Shown here: positions 45,423-55,489 of the stretch, one piece after another | Layout of the letters: the number at the start of each line of letters is the position of its first letter | How positions within the stretch are numbered: position 1 is the stretch's first letter | NCBI RefSeq assembly: GCF_022398475.1 | Contig: NZ_JAKEVM010000006.1 | Span: 1-62,415 of the forward strand | Source: Pseudoalteromonas shioyasakiensis | GTDB lineage: Bacteria; Pseudomonadota; Gammaproteobacteria; Enterobacterales; Alteromonadaceae | Direction: 5' to 3' | DNA: 62,415 bases | Notes under the pieces: model-generated | Database searches by the model: none | What the model saw: the letters and a program-made list of their open reading frames with translations, nothing else | Told to the model about the DNA's origin: nothing | Program-made: the position numbers and the translations under genes

Positions 45423-46610
45423 TTAACTCAACTCCCTAATCGCATTACTAATCCCATCTAGCGTGAGTGGGTACATGCGGTTGTCCATTAACTGCTTTAT
45501 AAAATCAATTGATTGATAATAGCGCCAATGTTCAACGGGTTGCGGGTTGAGCCAAGCGACTTTATCAAAGTGATTGGTTATGCGGTTTAGCCAAGCGCTG
45601 CCGGGCTCTTCATTCCAATGCTCAACGCTGCCACCGGGGTAGGCTATTTCGTAGGGACCCATGGTGGCGTCACCAACAAAGATCACCTTGTAGTCGCTGG
45701 TGAACTTGTTAATCAAGGTCATGGTATCAATTACGTTAGAGTGACGACGTTCGTTGTCTTGCCAAACATGCTCATACAAACAGTTATGAAAATAGTAAAA
45801 CTCAAGGTGTTTAAACTCGCTGTGGGCGGCACTAAATAACTCTTCGCAGGTATGAATGTAATCATCCATTGAACCACCGATATCAAACAGCATCAATACT
45901 TTTACGGCATTATGGCGCTCTGGAGCCATTTTTACATCGAGCATGCCGCCTTGTTTTGCAGTAGCGCGAATTGTTTCGGTTAAATCGAGAGTATCGCTGG
46001 CGCCAGTACGGGCAAATTTACGCAGTTTTTTTAGAGCAAGTTTAATGGTGCGCGAGCCGATTTCACGGTCACTATCAAGGTTTCGGTAGCTGCGTTTATC
46101 CCATACTTTTACCGCACGGCGATGTCGGTTACCGTCTTGGCCTATGCGAACACCTTCAGGGTTATAGCCATAGGCACCAAATGGCGAAGTACCACCGGTA
46201 CCCACCCACTTATTACCTCCAGCATGGCGCTTTTGCTGCTCTTCAAGGCGTTGCTTGAGGGTTTCCATGAGTTTATCAAGGCCGCCCATGGCTTGTAATT
46301 GCGCTTTTTCTTCTTCGCTTAGGTGCTTTTCAAACTCTTTGCGTAGCCAATCATTAGGCAAGTCGTGTTGCTGTTTTAAACTTTCGAGCAGATCAAGGTC
46401 GGCCACGCCACTAAAGTAATCTGCAAAGGCTTTATCAAAACGATCAAAGTGAGTTTCGTCTTTTACCATGATGGTACGCGCCAAATAATAAAACGCGTCA
46501 ACGTCGGCAAAAATAACCCCTTGCTTGAGCGCATTGATCAAATCAAGTAGCTCTCGCAAACTAACAGGTAAGCGGTATTCGCGAAGCTTGAAGAAAAACG
46601 CAATTAACAT
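45423..46610 (-). CDS. VWA-domain protein, CoxE-like
   Basis: A 395-aa cytoplasmic protein with a C-terminal von Willebrand A-type domain. The metal-site motif is DIGGSMDDYIHTCEELFSAAHSEF in part (DIGGSMD, the DxGxS form). The N-terminal half has charged helices and KRRAVKVWDKRSYRNL. It is paired with an upstream MoxR ATPase separated by 1 bp. MoxR/VWA pairs act as chaperone-like assembly systems for metalloenzymes or complexes; the client here is not identifiable. Confidence 0.88.
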   Translation of the reverse strand: MLIAFFFKLREYRLPVSLRELLDLINALKQGVIFADVDAFYYLARTIMVKDETHFDRFDKAFADYFSGVADLDLLESLKQQHDLPNDWLRKEFEKHLSEEEKAQLQAMGGLDKLMETLKQRLEEQQKRHAGGNKWVGTGGTSPFGAYGYNPEGVRIGQDGNRHRRAVKVWDKRSYRNLDSDREIGSRTIKLALKKLRKFARTGASDTLDLTETIRATAKQGGMLDVKMAPERHNAVKVLMLFDIGGSMDDYIHTCEELFSAAHSEFKHLEFYYFHNCLYEHVWQDNERRHSNVIDTMTLINKFTSDYKVIFVGDATMGPYEIAYPGGSVEHWNEEPGSAWLNRITNHFDKVAWLNPQPVEHWRYYQSIDFIKQLMDNRMYPLTLDGISNAIRELS

Positions 46611-46611
46611 A

Positions 46612-47460
46612 TTAACGGCGGCTCATAAACGCAAGTTTTTCGACTAAGCTAATGTCTTGCTCGTTCTTTAATAACGCGCCAAACATGGGCATTAAGCCGC
46701 CTTTTTGGCTTTTATCATGCAGTGTTTTAGCGTCTATATCTTCGGCCATCAGTAGCTTTAACCAATCAAGCAACTCGCTGGTTGATGGTTTTTTCTTAAT
46801 GCCATTAACTTCACGTAGATTAAAGAACACCTCAAGTGCTTGGCGAACTAAATCTTGTTTAACGTGAGGGTGATGCACATCGATAATTTGTGCCATTTCT
46901 TCACTACTAGGGAAATCAATGTAATGGAAAAAACAACGACGTAAAAAGGCGTCTGGCAGTTCTTTTTCGTTATTTGACGTAATGATCACAATCGGACGTT
47001 GCTTAGCAATAACTCGCTCGCCGGTTTCATAAACATGAAACTCCATTTTATCGAGCTCTAGTAGCAAGTCGTTGGGAAATTCAATATCGGCTTTGTCGAT
47101 TTCATCAATCAATAGCACAGGGCGTTTGTTATGTTGCTCACCATAGGTAAAGGCTTGCCATAATTTCCCTTTTACAATGTAGTTGCTGATATCGTGCACA
47201 CGCTCATCACCTAACTGGCTGTCGCGAAGACGCGATACCGCATCATATTCATACAGGCCTTGCTGCGCCTTAGTGGTTGATTTGATGTGCCATTGAATTA
47301 GCGTAGTGTCTAAGCTTTTTGCAAGCTCCTCGGCCAGCATGGTTTTACCTGTGCCGGGCTCACCTTTTATTAGCAACGGTTTTTCGAGCAAGATCGCTGC
47401 GTTAACCGCTTGTTTTAATGAGTTACTGGCAATGTAGTTATCGGTTGAATTAAAAAGCAC
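46612..47460 (-). CDS. MoxR-type AAA+ ATPase
   Basis: A 282-aa AAA+ ATPase with Walker A GEPGTGKTMLAEEL (near residue 38), Walker B LLIDEIDKAD (near 118) and the sensor segment IVITSNNEKELPDAFLRRC. It belongs to the MoxR group that works with VWA proteins. It is the first gene of a two-gene operon with the VWA gene. Confidence 0.92.
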   Translation of the reverse strand: MLFNSTDNYIASNSLKQAVNAAILLEKPLLIKGEPGTGKTMLAEELAKSLDTTLIQWHIKSTTKAQQGLYEYDAVSRLRDSQLGDERVHDISNYIVKGKLWQAFTYGEQHNKRPVLLIDEIDKADIEFPNDLLLELDKMEFHVYETGERVIAKQRPIVIITSNNEKELPDAFLRRCFFHYIDFPSSEEMAQIIDVHHPHVKQDLVRQALEVFFNLREVNGIKKKPSTSELLDWLKLLMAEDIDAKTLHDKSQKGGLMPMFGALLKNEQDISLVEKLAFMSRR

Positions 47461-47512
47461 GATGTCACCTTATCTGGTCTGAGCAGTGATTAATAACGTC
47501 ATGATGCCACAG

Positions 47513-47731
47513 TTAGTCGGCGTCTGAAAGGTATGCAAAACGCGGTATTGTTTTACCCTCGACAGTGACGGTTTCTGTAAACATACTAAGCGGGCGTGCC
47601 CACATGCCAAATTCGCCATATAGCGCTTGATAAATTACCAGTGGCTCATTCGTTTCGCTGTGGGTGGCAACATATTCAACTTTGTATTTTGGACCTTTGT
47701 AATGTTGGTAAATACCGGGTTTGATTGTCAT
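47513..47731 (-). CDS. DUF1653 protein
   Basis: A 72-aa protein matching DUF1653: [31 protein letters not shown] and [18 protein letters not shown] (parts shown: [20 protein letters not shown]). I start at 47731 (MTIKPGIYQ), the usual N-terminus; in-frame ATGs at 47746 and 47797 add non-conserved residues. The function is unknown. It is divergent from the DUF2947-like gene. Confidence 0.87.
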   Translation of the reverse strand: MTIKPGIYQHYKGPKYKVEYVATHSETNEPLVIYQALYGEFGMWARPLSMFTETVTVEGKTIPRFAYLSDAD

Positions 47732-47809
47732 GTGTTTATCTCGCATCTTGGAGTCATTTGGGTATAATTGCAGTTTGCACATTTTACGCTGAAACAAACT
47801 GCCTAAACT

Positions 47810-48292
47810 ATGAATTATATTTCGTTAGATGAATACAAAAAAGCCTGGGTTTTTCGTCATAAAGATATGCCGATAAGCAGCGAAGACGCAGCACAAATTA
47901 AACCAATGAGCGCTGAACGCGCTGCGGTTTTATGGACTACTATGGTGAGCCGCGAGCATGATCACCCTGACTTTTTTGATAAAACAGATTGGTGCGGCAA
48001 AGACGACAGCTTTTCAGAGACCATTAACTGGGAAAGTGCATGGGAAGCTGGCGATGAGCAGTTACCAGAAGAAATCCTTAACCACTTAGAGTGGGAAGCA
48101 AACACCACTGTTTATTTTTGCATGGCTCGCGACAACATCATTGAAACCAGCTTTGCTGTTTTTAAACGTTGTTGGCAAAACTTTATGTTTTTAGCTGATG
48201 GTAGTTTGCTACTAGGTAAAAAGCGTGATGCAATGGTGCAGTTTTTAGAAACTGGTAATGCAAAATTGGGTAAAAAAGGCGCAGTAAAGTAG
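47810..48292 (+). CDS. DUF2947-like protein
   Basis: A 160-aa soluble protein, acidic, rich in Trp (about seven). It resembles DUF2947 proteins of Vibrio and Alteromonadales by the opening [20 protein letters not shown] and the C-terminal [20 protein letters not shown]; family assignment is from memory. No catalytic motif is evident. It is divergent from DUF1653. Confidence 0.75.
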   Translation: MNYISLDEYKKAWVFRHKDMPISSEDAAQIKPMSAERAAVLWTTMVSREHDHPDFFDKTDWCGKDDSFSETINWESAWEAGDEQLPEEILNHLEWEANTTVYFCMARDNIIETSFAVFKRCWQNFMFLADGSLLLGKKRDAMVQFLETGNAKLGKKGAVK

Positions 48293-48351
48293 CGCTCAAT
48301 AAACGCTCTATGCTATAAAACAGTCAAGCAATTGTTTTATAAGAGCGCGCA

Positions 48352-48984
48352 TTGTCTAAACCAACTCCACAGAGCGAACACTCGCAACAAGCCGAAATTT
48401 GGCAAACTGATGCCGAGAGAGCTTTGTATGCGCAGTTATGTAATGCATTTTATGCTCGTGAGATCCCGCGTTTAGTTGATGAACCTGATACAGCAAGGCT
48501 AAAACGTTTATTAGCAAGCCTGCCTTACTATATTGAGCGTTTAGCTATGCGTATTGTCAGTGGTGATGCGCCACTACAGCTCGATTCACAAAATGGCAGT
48601 TGGCTTGAAAAACAAAAAACAACGCCGCCTGTTTATAATAAAAAAGACTCAAAAGACTTTTATAGTCAACATGCTAAGCGCGGGTTAATTGTTCCCGTGC
48701 TAATTAATGACGAGCAATGTACAACCGTGCGCATAGACAGCTTAGATCAAGTAAGCGACAATAAGGTACATTGCAACGAGCTTGGTTGGTTTGATACTTC
48801 CGGTGAATCGCTAGAAAACACGCATATTCAATTGCTTAAGCCTGCAAAGGCGGTGATGGCTGCGGCGTGTTGCGGTCATCAATGGCAATTTAATAAACGC
48901 ATCACACCTAAGCGTTTGTCATTAAGAGAAATGCTGTTAGCAAGCAATATAAATTGGCGTAATTTAAAACGCCCTTTGACTTAA
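48352..48984 (+). CDS. hypothetical protein, 210 aa, TTG start
   Basis: I do not recognise this protein. It would start at a TTG (48352) giving MSKPTPQSEHSQQAEIWQ; no ATG in the first 60 codons gives a better start. It is soluble, with a run of basic residues in KRITPKRLSLREMLL at the C-terminus. CNELGWFDTSGES and AACCGHQW segments hold cysteines and histidine. It lies directly before ftsB (22 bp) and may share its transcript. Confidence 0.65.
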   Translation: MSKPTPQSEHSQQAEIWQTDAERALYAQLCNAFYAREIPRLVDEPDTARLKRLLASLPYYIERLAMRIVSGDAPLQLDSQNGSWLEKQKTTPPVYNKKDSKDFYSQHAKRGLIVPVLINDEQCTTVRIDSLDQVSDNKVHCNELGWFDTSGESLENTHIQLLKPAKAVMAAACCGHQWQFNKRITPKRLSLREMLLASNINWRNLKRPLT

Positions 48985-49006
48985 TTTAACCGCGAAGGAG
49001 TGTTCA

Positions 49007-49297
49007 ATGCGGGTTTTTCAATTCGCCTTGTTGTGTTTGGCTTTATTTATTCAGTACCGCTTATGGTTTGGCCATAATGGGGTGCAAGACTACACTCGTT
49101 TAAAACAAGCGGTTACCTCTCATCAAGACACCAATGCGAAATTATTAAAGCGCAATAAAGTGCTCAAAGCCGATATTGAAGACTTAAAGCTCGGTCAAGA
49201 GGGCATTGAAGAACGGGCGCGTAATGAATTAGGAATGATTAAACCTGGCGAAACCTTTATTCGCGTATTACCAGGTCAACAGCAAAATGAACACTAA
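49007..49297 (+). CDS. ftsB: cell division protein FtsB
   Basis: A 96-aa bitopic membrane protein of the FtsQLB divisome complex. It has an N-terminal membrane helix (about 4-20), a leucine-zipper-like coiled coil (about 30-65), and the conserved EERARNELGMIKPGETF near residues 67-83. A GAAGGAG site precedes the ATG. It overlaps ispD by 11 bp, an arrangement common in gammaproteobacteria. Confidence 0.95.
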   Translation: MRVFQFALLCLALFIQYRLWFGHNGVQDYTRLKQAVTSHQDTNAKLLKRNKVLKADIEDLKLGQEGIEERARNELGMIKPGETFIRVLPGQQQNEH

Positions 49298-49988
49298 GCA
49301 ATCTATCACCGCCATTGTTCCCGCTGCGGGAGTAGGGAGTCGAATGCAGCATTCGGCGCCAAAGCAGTATATTGAACTTGCGGGTAAAACTATTTTAGAA
49401 CATACCCTAAGTAAACTTGCAGAACTTAACGAATTAAACACCATCAAAGTAGCAATTAGCGATGATGACGGCTACTTTGCTGATTTACCACACATAGATA
49501 AGCGTATTGAGCGCGTGTCTGGTGGTAAAGAGCGCGCTGATTCTGTGCTTAACGCCTTGCTATCACTTGCTGGCAACCCACCTGATTGGGTGCTTGTTCA
49601 CGATGCGGCAAGGCCGTTAGTGTGTCTTGCTGATATTCAGCGTTTAATAACTGAATGTATCGCTGCCAATGAAGGCGGTATTTTAGCGTCAAAAGTAAAA
49701 GACACCATTAAGCGCGGTCATACCCACAGTGAGCAAACGGTGCCACGTGATGATTTATGGCAGGCACTCACCCCTCAGCTTTTCCCTTATCAAGCGCTGA
49801 CTAATGCGCTATCAAGTGCCCTTAAAAATGGTGTGACTATCACTGATGAGGCATCGGCAATTGAATGGGCTAAGCAGCCTGTTAAGCTGGTTGCAGGTCG
49901 CAGTGACAACATTAAAATCACCACCCCAGAAGATTTAGATTTAGCAGCATTTTTACTGCAAAAACAACAAAACGAGAGTACCTCATGA
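49287..49988 (+). CDS. ispD: 2-C-methyl-D-erythritol 4-phosphate cytidylyltransferase
   Basis: IspD attaches CMP to methylerythritol phosphate in the non-mevalonate isoprenoid pathway. The 233-aa protein begins with the nucleotidyltransferase motif [18 protein letters not shown] and contains VHDAARPL near residue 105. It overlaps ftsB upstream and ispF downstream (4 bp). Confidence 0.96.
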   Translation: MNTKQSITAIVPAAGVGSRMQHSAPKQYIELAGKTILEHTLSKLAELNELNTIKVAISDDDGYFADLPHIDKRIERVSGGKERADSVLNALLSLAGNPPDWVLVHDAARPLVCLADIQRLITECIAANEGGILASKVKDTIKRGHTHSEQTVPRDDLWQALTPQLFPYQALTNALSSALKNGVTITDEASAIEWAKQPVKLVAGRSDNIKITTPEDLDLAAFLLQKQQNESTS

Positions 49989-50467
49989 TTCGAATTGGCC
50001 ATGGCTTTGATGTACACAAATTTGGCGGCGAAGGCCCGTTGGTAATTTGTGGTGAAAAAATAGATTACCCACAAGGCTTTTTAGCACATTCAGATGGTGA
50101 CGTTGCTATTCACGCATTGTGTGATGCCATTTTAGGCGCATTGGCAATGGGTGATATTGGCAAGCATTTCCCTGATACTGCGAGCGAATACGAAAATATT
50201 GATAGCCGAATTTTACTACGCCACGTGGTTGGGCTTGCTAAAGAGCAAGGTTATATACTTGGCAATGCCGACGTCACGATTGTTGCGCAAGCACCAAAAA
50301 TGTTGCCACATATTCAAGCTATGCGTGAAAACTTATGCCAAGACCTTGAAGCTGATATTTCACAAGTTAATGTGAAAGCAACAACCACTGAGAAGCTTGG
50401 GTTTGAAGGCCGCAAAGAAGGTATCTCAAGCCACGCTGTGGTGATTATGAGCAAACAAAGCGCATGA
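49985..50467 (+). CDS. ispF: 2-C-methyl-D-erythritol 2,4-cyclodiphosphate synthase
   Basis: IspF closes the cyclodiphosphate ring two steps after IspD. The 160-aa protein has the metal-binding start [11 protein letters not shown], the [19 protein letters not shown] segment, and [17 protein letters not shown]. It overlaps ispD and truD by 4 bp each. Confidence 0.97.
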   Translation: MIRIGHGFDVHKFGGEGPLVICGEKIDYPQGFLAHSDGDVAIHALCDAILGALAMGDIGKHFPDTASEYENIDSRILLRHVVGLAKEQGYILGNADVTIVAQAPKMLPHIQAMRENLCQDLEADISQVNVKATTTEKLGFEGRKEGISSHAVVIMSKQSA

Positions 50468-51492
50468 GCGAGTTAAACTACCTATACGGTAAACCTCTTT
50501 CTAAGGCTGACTTTAAAACTCACGCTGAAGACTTCATGGTTGATGAAGATTTAGGTATTGAGTTTACCGGTTCTGGTGAACATGTTTGCTTGCAGGTTGT
50601 AAAAAAAGGCGAAAATACTCAGTTTATTGCGAAACGCATTGCCGAAAAAGCGGGGGTATCACCTCGTGATGTAAGTTATGCGGGCTTAAAAGACCGTCAT
50701 GGCGTGTGTACCCAATGGTTTAGTGTTCCCGTGCCAATTAAGAAGCACATAGAATTTAGCGAACTGAATAACGATCAGTTTTTTGTAATATCGCAACAGC
50801 GCCATAACCGTAAGCTCAGAACCGGTTGTCATAAAGGCAATCGCTTTACCATTACATTACGTAATGTAACTGAGCCGCTGGATATTTTGTGCCGTATCAA
50901 CGCGGTGCGTGCAGGGGTGCCTAATTACTTTGGTGAGCAGCGCTTTGGCCATGGTGGTCACAACCTTGAAATGGCAAAGCGCATGTTTGCTGGAGAGCGT
51001 ATCCGCGATAAAAAATTGCGTGGCTTAGTTATTTCAGCTGCGCGCTCTTATGTTTTTAATGAAATCGTGAGTATGCGGGTTGCCGAGCATGGCCTTGCGA
51101 AAACAATGCACCGCGAAGTGTTTATGCTCAGCGGCAGCAATGCTTTTTTTGAAGACAACATTAGTGATGACAATATTGCGCGCTTAGCGTCTGGCGATAT
51201 TGTGATGTCGGCACCTATGGTTGGTAAAGGCGAAAAAGGCCTGGCCGAAACCGAAAAAGTGTGGCTCGAACCTTATCAGTCTTGGATAGATGGCCTTAGC
51301 GAACTTGGCCTTAAGAATGAGCGTAGAATGTTACGACTTATTCCTGATTCATTAGCTGTTGAAACGATTGATGAAACTACTTTAAAGTTAAGTTTTGGTT
51401 TACCAAAAGGCTGTTTTGCTACCGCCCTGCTGCGTGAGCTGGTGGACTATCAAGATGCAAGCCCCAGAGAACAAAAACAAAAGGATGCGTAA
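50464..51492 (+). CDS. truD: tRNA pseudouridine synthase D
   Basis: TruD makes pseudouridine 13 in tRNA-Glu. The 342-aa protein has the catalytic-Asp segment [18 protein letters not shown] near residue 75, [19 protein letters not shown] near 155, and the usual two-domain length. It is embedded in the ispF-truD-surE-pcm run and surE starts right after its stop. Confidence 0.96.
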   Translation: MSELNYLYGKPLSKADFKTHAEDFMVDEDLGIEFTGSGEHVCLQVVKKGENTQFIAKRIAEKAGVSPRDVSYAGLKDRHGVCTQWFSVPVPIKKHIEFSELNNDQFFVISQQRHNRKLRTGCHKGNRFTITLRNVTEPLDILCRINAVRAGVPNYFGEQRFGHGGHNLEMAKRMFAGERIRDKKLRGLVISAARSYVFNEIVSMRVAEHGLAKTMHREVFMLSGSNAFFEDNISDDNIARLASGDIVMSAPMVGKGEKGLAETEKVWLEPYQSWIDGLSELGLKNERRMLRLIPDSLAVETIDETTLKLSFGLPKGCFATALLRELVDYQDASPREQKQKDA

Positions 51493-52257
51493 ATGAAAAT
51501 CTTATTGAGCAATGATGATGGCGTACATGCTAAAGGGATTGCGGTTTTGTATCATGCATTGACGCAAATAGCAGATGTGACCTTAGTAGCGCCAGATCGT
51601 AATTGTAGTGGCGCAAGTAATTCATTAACGCTCATGAATCCACTTCGTGCAACCACCCTTGATAATGGCTTTATTTCGATTAATGGCACGCCGACTGACT
51701 GTGTGCATTTGGGAGTTAATGAATTAGTCGAGCAGCAGCCAGATCTAGTGGTTGCAGGAATAAACCACGGCGCCAACCTAGGTGATGATACCTTGTATTC
51801 AGGTACAGTAGCAGCGGCCACTGAAGGGCGCCACTTAGGACTGCCGGCGATTGCTGTGTCGTTATGCTCTAAAGAAGGAAATCACTTTGAAACTGCTGCA
51901 GCGGTTGCGGTGAGTATTATCAAAGAGTTGGCATCGCACCCGTTACCGAAAGATCAAATCATCAACTTAAACGTGCCAGATATTCCGCTTACTGAGCTAA
52001 AAGGAGTTAAGGTAACCCGTTTAGGTTCGCGTCATAAAGCTGAAACCATGACGAAACAACAAGACCCATGGGGCCGTGACATTTATTGGTATGGTACCCT
52101 TGGTGCTGAAAGTGATGCAGGTGAAGGCACTGATTTTTATGCCATTAATAATGGTTATGCATCAGTGACCCCGCTTAGTGTTGATATGACGGCGAAAGAG
52201 AGCTTACAAGCCGTCGATAGCTGGTTAGCAAATATGGAGATTAATAGTGCTGACTAA
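51493..52257 (+). CDS. surE: 5'-nucleotidase SurE
   Basis: SurE is a metal-dependent nucleotidase and polyphosphatase linked to stationary-phase survival. The 254-aa protein opens [13 protein letters not shown] (metal Asp8 and Asp9), with [11 protein letters not shown] and [21 protein letters not shown] (part). Its start follows the truD stop directly, and pcm overlaps its end by 11 bp. Confidence 0.97.
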   Translation: MKILLSNDDGVHAKGIAVLYHALTQIADVTLVAPDRNCSGASNSLTLMNPLRATTLDNGFISINGTPTDCVHLGVNELVEQQPDLVVAGINHGANLGDDTLYSGTVAAATEGRHLGLPAIAVSLCSKEGNHFETAAAVAVSIIKELASHPLPKDQIINLNVPDIPLTELKGVKVTRLGSRHKAETMTKQQDPWGRDIYWYGTLGAESDAGEGTDFYAINNGYASVTPLSVDMTAKESLQAVDSWLANMEINSAD

Positions 52258-52885
52258 TTATAATCGCAGTGCACTGGCATTAGCAGAGTTATTGAAACGC
52301 GAAGGTGTAGAAGACAGTACTGTGCTTGAAGCGATAGCCTCAACACCCAGACATATTTTTATCGATGATGTTTTGCAACACAAAGCTTATCAAAATACCG
52401 CACTGCCAATCGGTCAAGGACAAACGATTTCGCAGCCATATATTGTCGCACGTATGACTGAGCTGCTCCGCTTAGCGGGTGTACGTGATAAAGTGCTCGA
52501 AATTGGCACAGGCTCTGGCTACCAAACAGCAATACTGGCAAAAACCTTCTCTAAAGTGTGCTCGGTAGAGCGTATTAAAGCATTGCAATGGCAAGCAAAA
52601 CGTCGTTTGCATAAGCTTGATTTATATAATGTCACCATGAAACACGGTGACGGTTGGCAAGGCTGGCAGTCGCAAGCTCCGTTTGAGGGGATTATTGTCA
52701 CAGCAGCTGCGGCTACTATGCCAAAAGGACTTCTGGCACAACTTGCTGATGGGGGCGTTATGATTGCACCTATCGGTGAGCAAGATCAGCAATTAATGAT
52801 GGTCGTTAGAAATGGCGACACTTTTACAGAACATAAAGTTGCACCAGTACGATTTGTACCTTTGGTACCTGGTGATATTGAATAG
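52247..52885 (+). CDS. pcm: protein-L-isoaspartate O-methyltransferase
   Basis: Pcm repairs isoaspartyl damage in aged proteins with S-adenosylmethionine. The 212-aa protein starts with GTG (GGAG site 7 bases upstream) and has [16 protein letters not shown] near residue 59, the SAM motif [15 protein letters not shown] near 83, and [10 protein letters not shown] near the C-terminus. It is translationally coupled to surE. Confidence 0.96.
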   Translation: MLTNYNRSALALAELLKREGVEDSTVLEAIASTPRHIFIDDVLQHKAYQNTALPIGQGQTISQPYIVARMTELLRLAGVRDKVLEIGTGSGYQTAILAKTFSKVCSVERIKALQWQAKRRLHKLDLYNVTMKHGDGWQGWQSQAPFEGIIVTAAAATMPKGLLAQLADGGVMIAPIGEQDQQLMMVVRNGDTFTEHKVAPVRFVPLVPGDIE

Positions 52886-52896
52886 GACGTTATACT

Positions 52897-53475
52897 TTGA
52901 AGTTGTTTACTAAGTTATATGATATGGCGCTGGTATGGGCTAAACACCGTCATGCGGAGCGTTATTTAGCAGGGATGAGTTTTGCTGAATCTGTTTTTTT
53001 TCCGGTGCCACCGGATGTCATGCTAGCCCCTATGTCGCTTGCTCAGCCAGATAAAGCATGGCGCTTTGCCAGCTTTACGACTATTGCTTCAGTGATTGGT
53101 GGTATTTTAGGTTATTTACTTGGCTTTTGGTTATTCGAACCGGTAGTTGAACCGCTGATTGCGCAAATGGGTTGGCAAGCTAAATTTGACACAGCGCTAA
53201 GTTGGTTTGAAAACTATGGTGTATGGGTGGTGTTTTTAGCGGGCTTCTCTCCTATACCTTATAAGGTTTTCACCATAGGTGCAGGTTTGATGCAAATGGC
53301 ATTCTTGCCATTTTTAATTGCCTCGGCAATAGGTCGTGGCGCGCGTTTCTTCTTAGTGTCGGCTTTAATGAAGTGGGGCGGCGTTAAAATGGAGCAAAAA
53401 TTACGTCAATATGTTGAAGCGCTTGGCTGGGGATTAGTTGTTTTAGTTGTGGTTGCGTACTTTTTACTACGATAA
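52897..53475 (+). CDS. yqaA: YqaA-family (DedA-like) membrane protein
   Basis: A 192-aa inner-membrane protein with about four helices, of the YqaA branch of the SNARE-associated/DedA group. It starts at a TTG with an AGGACG site upstream. Signatures are SFAESVFFPVPPDVMLAPM near residue 30 and AGFSPIPYKVFTIGAG near 110. The position between pcm and nlpD is conserved in Alteromonadales and Vibrio. Confidence 0.9.
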   Translation: MKLFTKLYDMALVWAKHRHAERYLAGMSFAESVFFPVPPDVMLAPMSLAQPDKAWRFASFTTIASVIGGILGYLLGFWLFEPVVEPLIAQMGWQAKFDTALSWFENYGVWVVFLAGFSPIPYKVFTIGAGLMQMAFLPFLIASAIGRGARFFLVSALMKWGGVKMEQKLRQYVEALGWGLVVLVVVAYFLLR

Positions 53476-53517
53476 CCCGTAAAACCATTAAACTAGTACG
53501 ATAAGGAGCATTTTACG

Positions 53518-54342
53518 ATGAGCAGGCAGTTAACAGTCTATGTTACTTTGTTTCTTAGTATTTTGCTCTTTGGTTGTACTTCTCGCGAAGCACCGGCACC
53601 GGTTAGTAGTTTAGATAATAAAGTTAAACCCGCCACACGCAAAGTAAATATCTCGGGCTCAAAATATGTAGTCAAAAAGGGCGATACTTTGTATTCAATT
53701 GCTTTTAGCGCTCAGCAAGATTTTCGAACCCTCGCAAAAATAAACGATATTCCAGCACCTTATACCATCTTCCCTGGGCAGAGTATTTCGCTCACAAAAT
53801 CGGCACAAAAATCAAAAAAGACGAAAAAATATACGAATTCGAGTAAAAAGTCTACTGTTTCTATACAAAAAAATAACAAAAAATTAAAGAAAGGGCTTGA
53901 TCAGCCAAAACAACGAGAGTATGTTCAGAAACAAGCCAACAAAATAATTAGTGAAAAAAAGCGTAATTCTAATGCTAAAGTTGTATGGGGCTGGCCTGCA
54001 AAAGGTAAAGTCACAAAACGCTTCTCTAACAAAGAGAATGGCTTTAAAGGATTACAGATCACTAATAAACAAGGGGCTTCTGTTTTAGCTGCTGCACATG
54101 GAACTGTGGTATACGCGGGCAACGCATTGAGGGGATACGGTAATTTAATCATATTGAAACACAATGATGATTACCTAAGCGCTTACGCGCACAATTCAAA
54201 GTTGCTTGTAAAGGAAAAACAGGAAGTAAAGGCAGGGCAGAAAATAGCAGAAATGGGCAGTTCAGACTCTTCGGTTACGGCTTTGAGATTTGAAATTCGT
54301 TATCGGGGTCAAGCAGTCAATCCTGCTAAGTATCTACCTTAG
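53518..54342 (+). CDS. nlpD: NlpD-like murein hydrolase activator lipoprotein
   Basis: A 274-aa outer-membrane lipoprotein (lipobox LLFGC, Cys about 20) with a LysM domain (about 50-95, YVVKKGDTLYSIAF), a Lys/Ser-rich linker, and a C-terminal M23/LytM domain (about 155-270). The domain lacks the zinc ligands: the expected HxxxD is GLQIT and the HFEIR is RFEIR, so it is a degenerate activator like E. coli NlpD and not itself a hydrolase. The rpoS gene follows, and in E. coli the rpoS promoter is inside nlpD. Confidence 0.94.
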   Translation: MSRQLTVYVTLFLSILLFGCTSREAPAPVSSLDNKVKPATRKVNISGSKYVVKKGDTLYSIAFSAQQDFRTLAKINDIPAPYTIFPGQSISLTKSAQKSKKTKKYTNSSKKSTVSIQKNNKKLKKGLDQPKQREYVQKQANKIISEKKRNSNAKVVWGWPAKGKVTKRFSNKENGFKGLQITNKQGASVLAAAHGTVVYAGNALRGYGNLIILKHNDDYLSAYAHNSKLLVKEKQEVKAGQKIAEMGSSDSSVTALRFEIRYRGQAVNPAKYLP

Positions 54343-54402
54343 CCATTTAGGGTATTGATAAAGTGATTTAGCTCAATCACATATTTGCTCGGGAGGACGC
54401 TT

Positions 54403-55386
54403 ATGGGTCACACAGCAAAACTAGAGAAAAAAACTGACGCGATTGACGATAAATTTGATGACACGGTAGTCGAAGAAGAGTCTTCTGAATTACTTGAAGA
54501 AGTCGACAACGAAGATGAAATTTTTGCAAAAGAAGAAGTTGCCAAGAATTTAGATGCTACGCAGCTGTATCTTGGTGAGATTGGTTTTTCTCCGCTGCTA
54601 AGCGCAGAAGAAGAAGTTTATTTTGCTCGAAAAGCACTGAAAGGCTGCGAAGCCTCTCGCAAGCGAATGATTGAAAGTAATTTACGTTTAGTGGTGAAAA
54701 TTGCCCGCCGCTATAACAACCGTGGCCTTGCGCTACTAGACCTTATTGAAGAAGGTAATTTAGGCCTTATCAGAGCCGTTGAGAAATTTGACCCAGAACG
54801 TGGTTTTCGTTTTTCAACTTATGCAACTTGGTGGATACGTCAAACCATTGAACGTGCCATCATGAACCAAACACGTACGATTCGTTTACCTATTCACGTG
54901 GTTAAAGAGCTTAATGTTTATTTAAGAACAGCCCGTGAATTAACGCAGAAACTTGACCATGAACCAACCGCAGAAGAAATTGCAGAGTGCTTAGATAAGC
55001 CAGTTGAAGATGTCACTAAGATGCTGCGTTTAAACGAAAAAATCACCTCGGTGGATACACCTATCGGCGGTGAAAATGACAAAGCGTTATTAGATATTAT
55101 CGCCGATGAAAAAGACTATGGTCCAGAAGGCGAAGTACAAAATAATGACATCAACAAGCACATTGTTGATTGGCTTGGAGAGTTAAACCCGAAACAGCGT
55201 GAAGTACTTGCTCGTCGTTTTGGTTTACTAGGCTATGAGCCATCAACCCTTGAAGATGTTGGTCGTGAAATTGGCTTAACACGTGAACGTGTAAGACAAA
55301 TTCAAGTGGAAGCATTACGTCGCTTAAAAGACATTTTGCAACACGAAGGTTTAAGTACAGATAGCCTATTCGACCAATTCACCTGA
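54403..55386 (+). CDS. rpoS: RNA polymerase sigma factor RpoS
   Basis: The stationary-phase and general stress sigma factor. I chose the ATG at 54403 after a GGGAGGACG site; an in-frame TTG at 54385 lies upstream of that site. The 327-aa product has an acidic N-terminus, region 1.2/2 ([30 protein letters not shown]), region 3, and region 4 ([19 protein letters not shown]). A short stem GTGATT/AATCAC (about 54364-54382) lies just before the ribosome binding site, but no long sRNA-type leader is obvious because the leader would start within nlpD. Confidence 0.96.
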   Translation: MGHTAKLEKKTDAIDDKFDDTVVEEESSELLEEVDNEDEIFAKEEVAKNLDATQLYLGEIGFSPLLSAEEEVYFARKALKGCEASRKRMIESNLRLVVKIARRYNNRGLALLDLIEEGNLGLIRAVEKFDPERGFRFSTYATWWIRQTIERAIMNQTRTIRLPIHVVKELNVYLRTARELTQKLDHEPTAEEIAECLDKPVEDVTKMLRLNEKITSVDTPIGGENDKALLDIIADEKDYGPEGEVQNNDINKHIVDWLGELNPKQREVLARRFGLLGYEPSTLEDVGREIGLTRERVRQIQVEALRRLKDILQHEGLSTDSLFDQFT

Positions 55387-55442
55387 TTTGACAACAATGA
55401 ATACCTGATCAAGGGTATCGAACCCACGGGTTCAGAACACAC

Positions 55443-55471
55443 AAAAAAGCTGACATTACGTCAGCTTTTTT
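55443..55471. terminator. bidirectional terminator between rpoS and mutS
   Basis: AAAAAAGCTGAC, loop ATTAC, GTCAGCTTTTTT, usable by both convergent genes. Confidence 0.92.
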
Positions 55472-55489
55472 TATAGCTCTTTTATTGCA

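Noticed and set aside
53518..54342. NlpD as an active M23 endopeptidase
   Set aside because: The zinc-binding His and Asp positions are replaced, as in other NlpD proteins that only activate amidases.
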